64,000 bases of DNA, taken from Phorcus lineatus (Eukaryota; Mollusca; Gastropoda; Trochida; Trochidae). Shown here piece after piece: positions 62,604-64,000 of the stretch. The translations under genes and the position numbers were made by a program. Every line of letters begins with the position of its first letter. Position 1 is the first letter of the stretch. The notes beneath the pieces were generated by a model. That model was not told the DNA's origin, made no database searches, and was given only the letters and a program-made list of their open reading frames with translations. Where the stretch lies: NCBI GenBank assembly GCA_921293015.1, contig OV121096.1:9985000-10048999 (forward strand), read 5' to 3'.

Positions 62604-63468
62604 GTAAGATTAAATTTTCGATTTACTTTAATTATCAATTTACAATAATTGTTTGGAATTTTCTATAATGTTTGTTTTGTTATGTACTGAAGGAATCATA
62701 AATGAGGATTGTGTAAGATGTTTTCAAATACATTTATTTCAAACTGAAGTTATTTCAAAGTTTTAAAATAAATAATTTTTAATTGTTCTTGATAATTTTT
62801 ATTTATGCTAAATAAATATTTTGAGAGCGTCATACAAGGAATTATCAAGTATCTAGCGATCATTTTAAAGTCCGTTTTGATCGCTTCTTAATCGAGACTT
62901 TTATTGATGTCAACTTCTTTTTGACAGATTTTGTGTCATTATAAAACTTATTACCAAATGATATGGGATGTGAGATGTTATTCACAGGTAAAGTAAGGCT
63001 ATAACAGTTGGGTTATGTAATCAATGCCAGTGATGCTCAATGTGCAGACACATCAAAAGCAATATCCAATCATAAAATAGATTGGGCTGAAATGACTATC
63101 CACCAATCTGAATAACGTCAACGATAACACAGATAAGCTATTTAGTTTTAAAGGGTTAGGCCATCAATCAACTGCGATCAAGGGTTTTACATCCCCCGCC
63201 TATCAAGTTCTCCTCCAATCAACTAAATAAACAACATTTCACATTGTCCATCACTTAGTTCAGACAGACAGACAGACAAATAATTTATTGAAGTCTCACC
63301 TCATACATAAAAGGGTAATAAGATATAAGACATAAAATATATGAGCCACCCAATCAGGGTTATGAGAGACTTTTGAATGTATATACACGATTATATAAAA
63401 AATGAAAACTTTAAAAGATATATGCAAGATATAGTTCATAAACGTAATCCACTGTTATCTACCGTTCC
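62604..63468 (+). other. Intron 4 of the YWTD gene, first part
   Basis: A+T-rich intron. A (GACA)n run at about 63263-63278, followed by 'aataatttattgaag', resembles the simple-repeat tail of a 3'-truncated non-LTR retrotransposon on the minus strand; weak evidence. Confidence 0.45.
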
Positions 63469-64000
63469 TTAAACGTTTGTTTCTTCTTAACCTCTTTTGT
63501 TATATTTCTTAAACTCTGCCAATATGTTTTTGCCCTCTAAAATTATTTGGGAGTCTTTAGGTAAACTTGTTTACATCATCTTTAAACACTTTTTGAAAAA
63601 AAAGAAGTAAATATGGTGGCTTCCTCCAAAATATTTCAGCTAACAAATTGATTTCACCTTAACCAATCTTGGAGTACATCAAGAAACATGTCTGTCTCCT
63701 CTTATCCGATCTTAGATTATATCAGTAAACATATTGGATTTTTCTGAACCTGTTTGGCAGTACAACAATAAAATTTTCGTTTCCTCTTAAACTGTTTTTC
63801 TTATATACCAGCAAACATGTTTCTTTTCTTTTCTTTTCTTTTCTTTCGTGGATTGTATCAACAAACATGCTTTTGTTCTCTTAAACTTTATAGATTTTAG
63901 CAGTAAACATTATAGTTTCCTCTTTACCTTTTATGGAAAATATAAAAATAATGTTCCTTTTGTCTTAACCTCTTTGCAAATATACCAGATAGCATGTTCG
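63469..64000. repeat. Degenerate ~43-bp minisatellite
   Basis: Units start with a 'gtaaacatg' word followed by 'tttcctcttaaac', then 'ttttt', then 'gattatatca'. Starts at about 63682, 63725, 63767, 63811, 63862, 63903, 63944 and 63988 give spacings of 41-44 bases (51 where a TTTTC run is inserted). More decayed units reach back to about 63469, and the array runs off the window. Confidence 0.8.
63821..63847. repeat. (TTTTC)n microsatellite
   Basis: About five TTTTC units lie inside one unit of the surrounding minisatellite and lengthen it. Confidence 0.9.

Overview
The window is A+T-rich eukaryotic (animal) DNA, mostly introns and intergenic sequence. It holds small spliced exons, microsatellites, tRNA-derived SINEs and many short inverted-repeat elements. 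A DH31/calcitonin-like neuropeptide gene, a secreted YWTD (LDL-receptor class B) protein gene, frequent 'tacatgta'-type words and the SINE and MITE types point to a lophotrochozoan, most likely a mollusc. The rank below phylum cannot be settled from the sequence. No bacterial-style gene and no intact transposase or reverse transcriptase was seen. Almost all long reading frames are low-complexity repeats or chance frames.

Layout: 1-1.4 kb has a ~197-bp tandem duplication and a 33-bp minisatellite. 1.4-13 kb has no recognised gene; it contains a SINE at 9.6 kb and a 700-bp dispersed element at 11.2 kb. 13.16-24.61 kb (minus strand) is a complete four-coding-exon gene for a DH31-type amidated neuropeptide precursor. 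It has a TATA-type proximal promoter near 25.1 kb and a possible distal promoter and leader exon at 35.5-35.83 kb. A (TAC)n microsatellite lies in its third coding intron. 25-54 kb carries transposable-element debris: a TA-flanked MITE at 27.2 kb, an element with ~50-bp terminal inverted repeats at 39.7 kb, piggyBac-style TTAA MITEs at 43.1 and 52.9 kb (the second nested in another element), a (CT)n tract at 44.1 kb, SINEs, and the second 700-bp element at 51.1 kb.

54.37 kb to beyond the right edge (plus strand) is the 5' half of a gene for a secreted protein. Its signal peptide is followed directly by YWTD beta-propeller repeats in the arrangement seen at the N terminus of LRP5/6. Four exons are visible and their splice phases agree. 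The intron before exon 2 carries decayed copies of the exon's own 5' end. The intron after exon 4 holds a ~43-bp minisatellite that runs off the window.

The two genes are on opposite strands about 30 kb apart and show no sign of functional linkage. The strongest finding is the DH31-like prohormone, whose exons are too short to appear as long reading frames. It was recognised from signal peptide, dibasic sites, core motif, amidation signal and splice phases.
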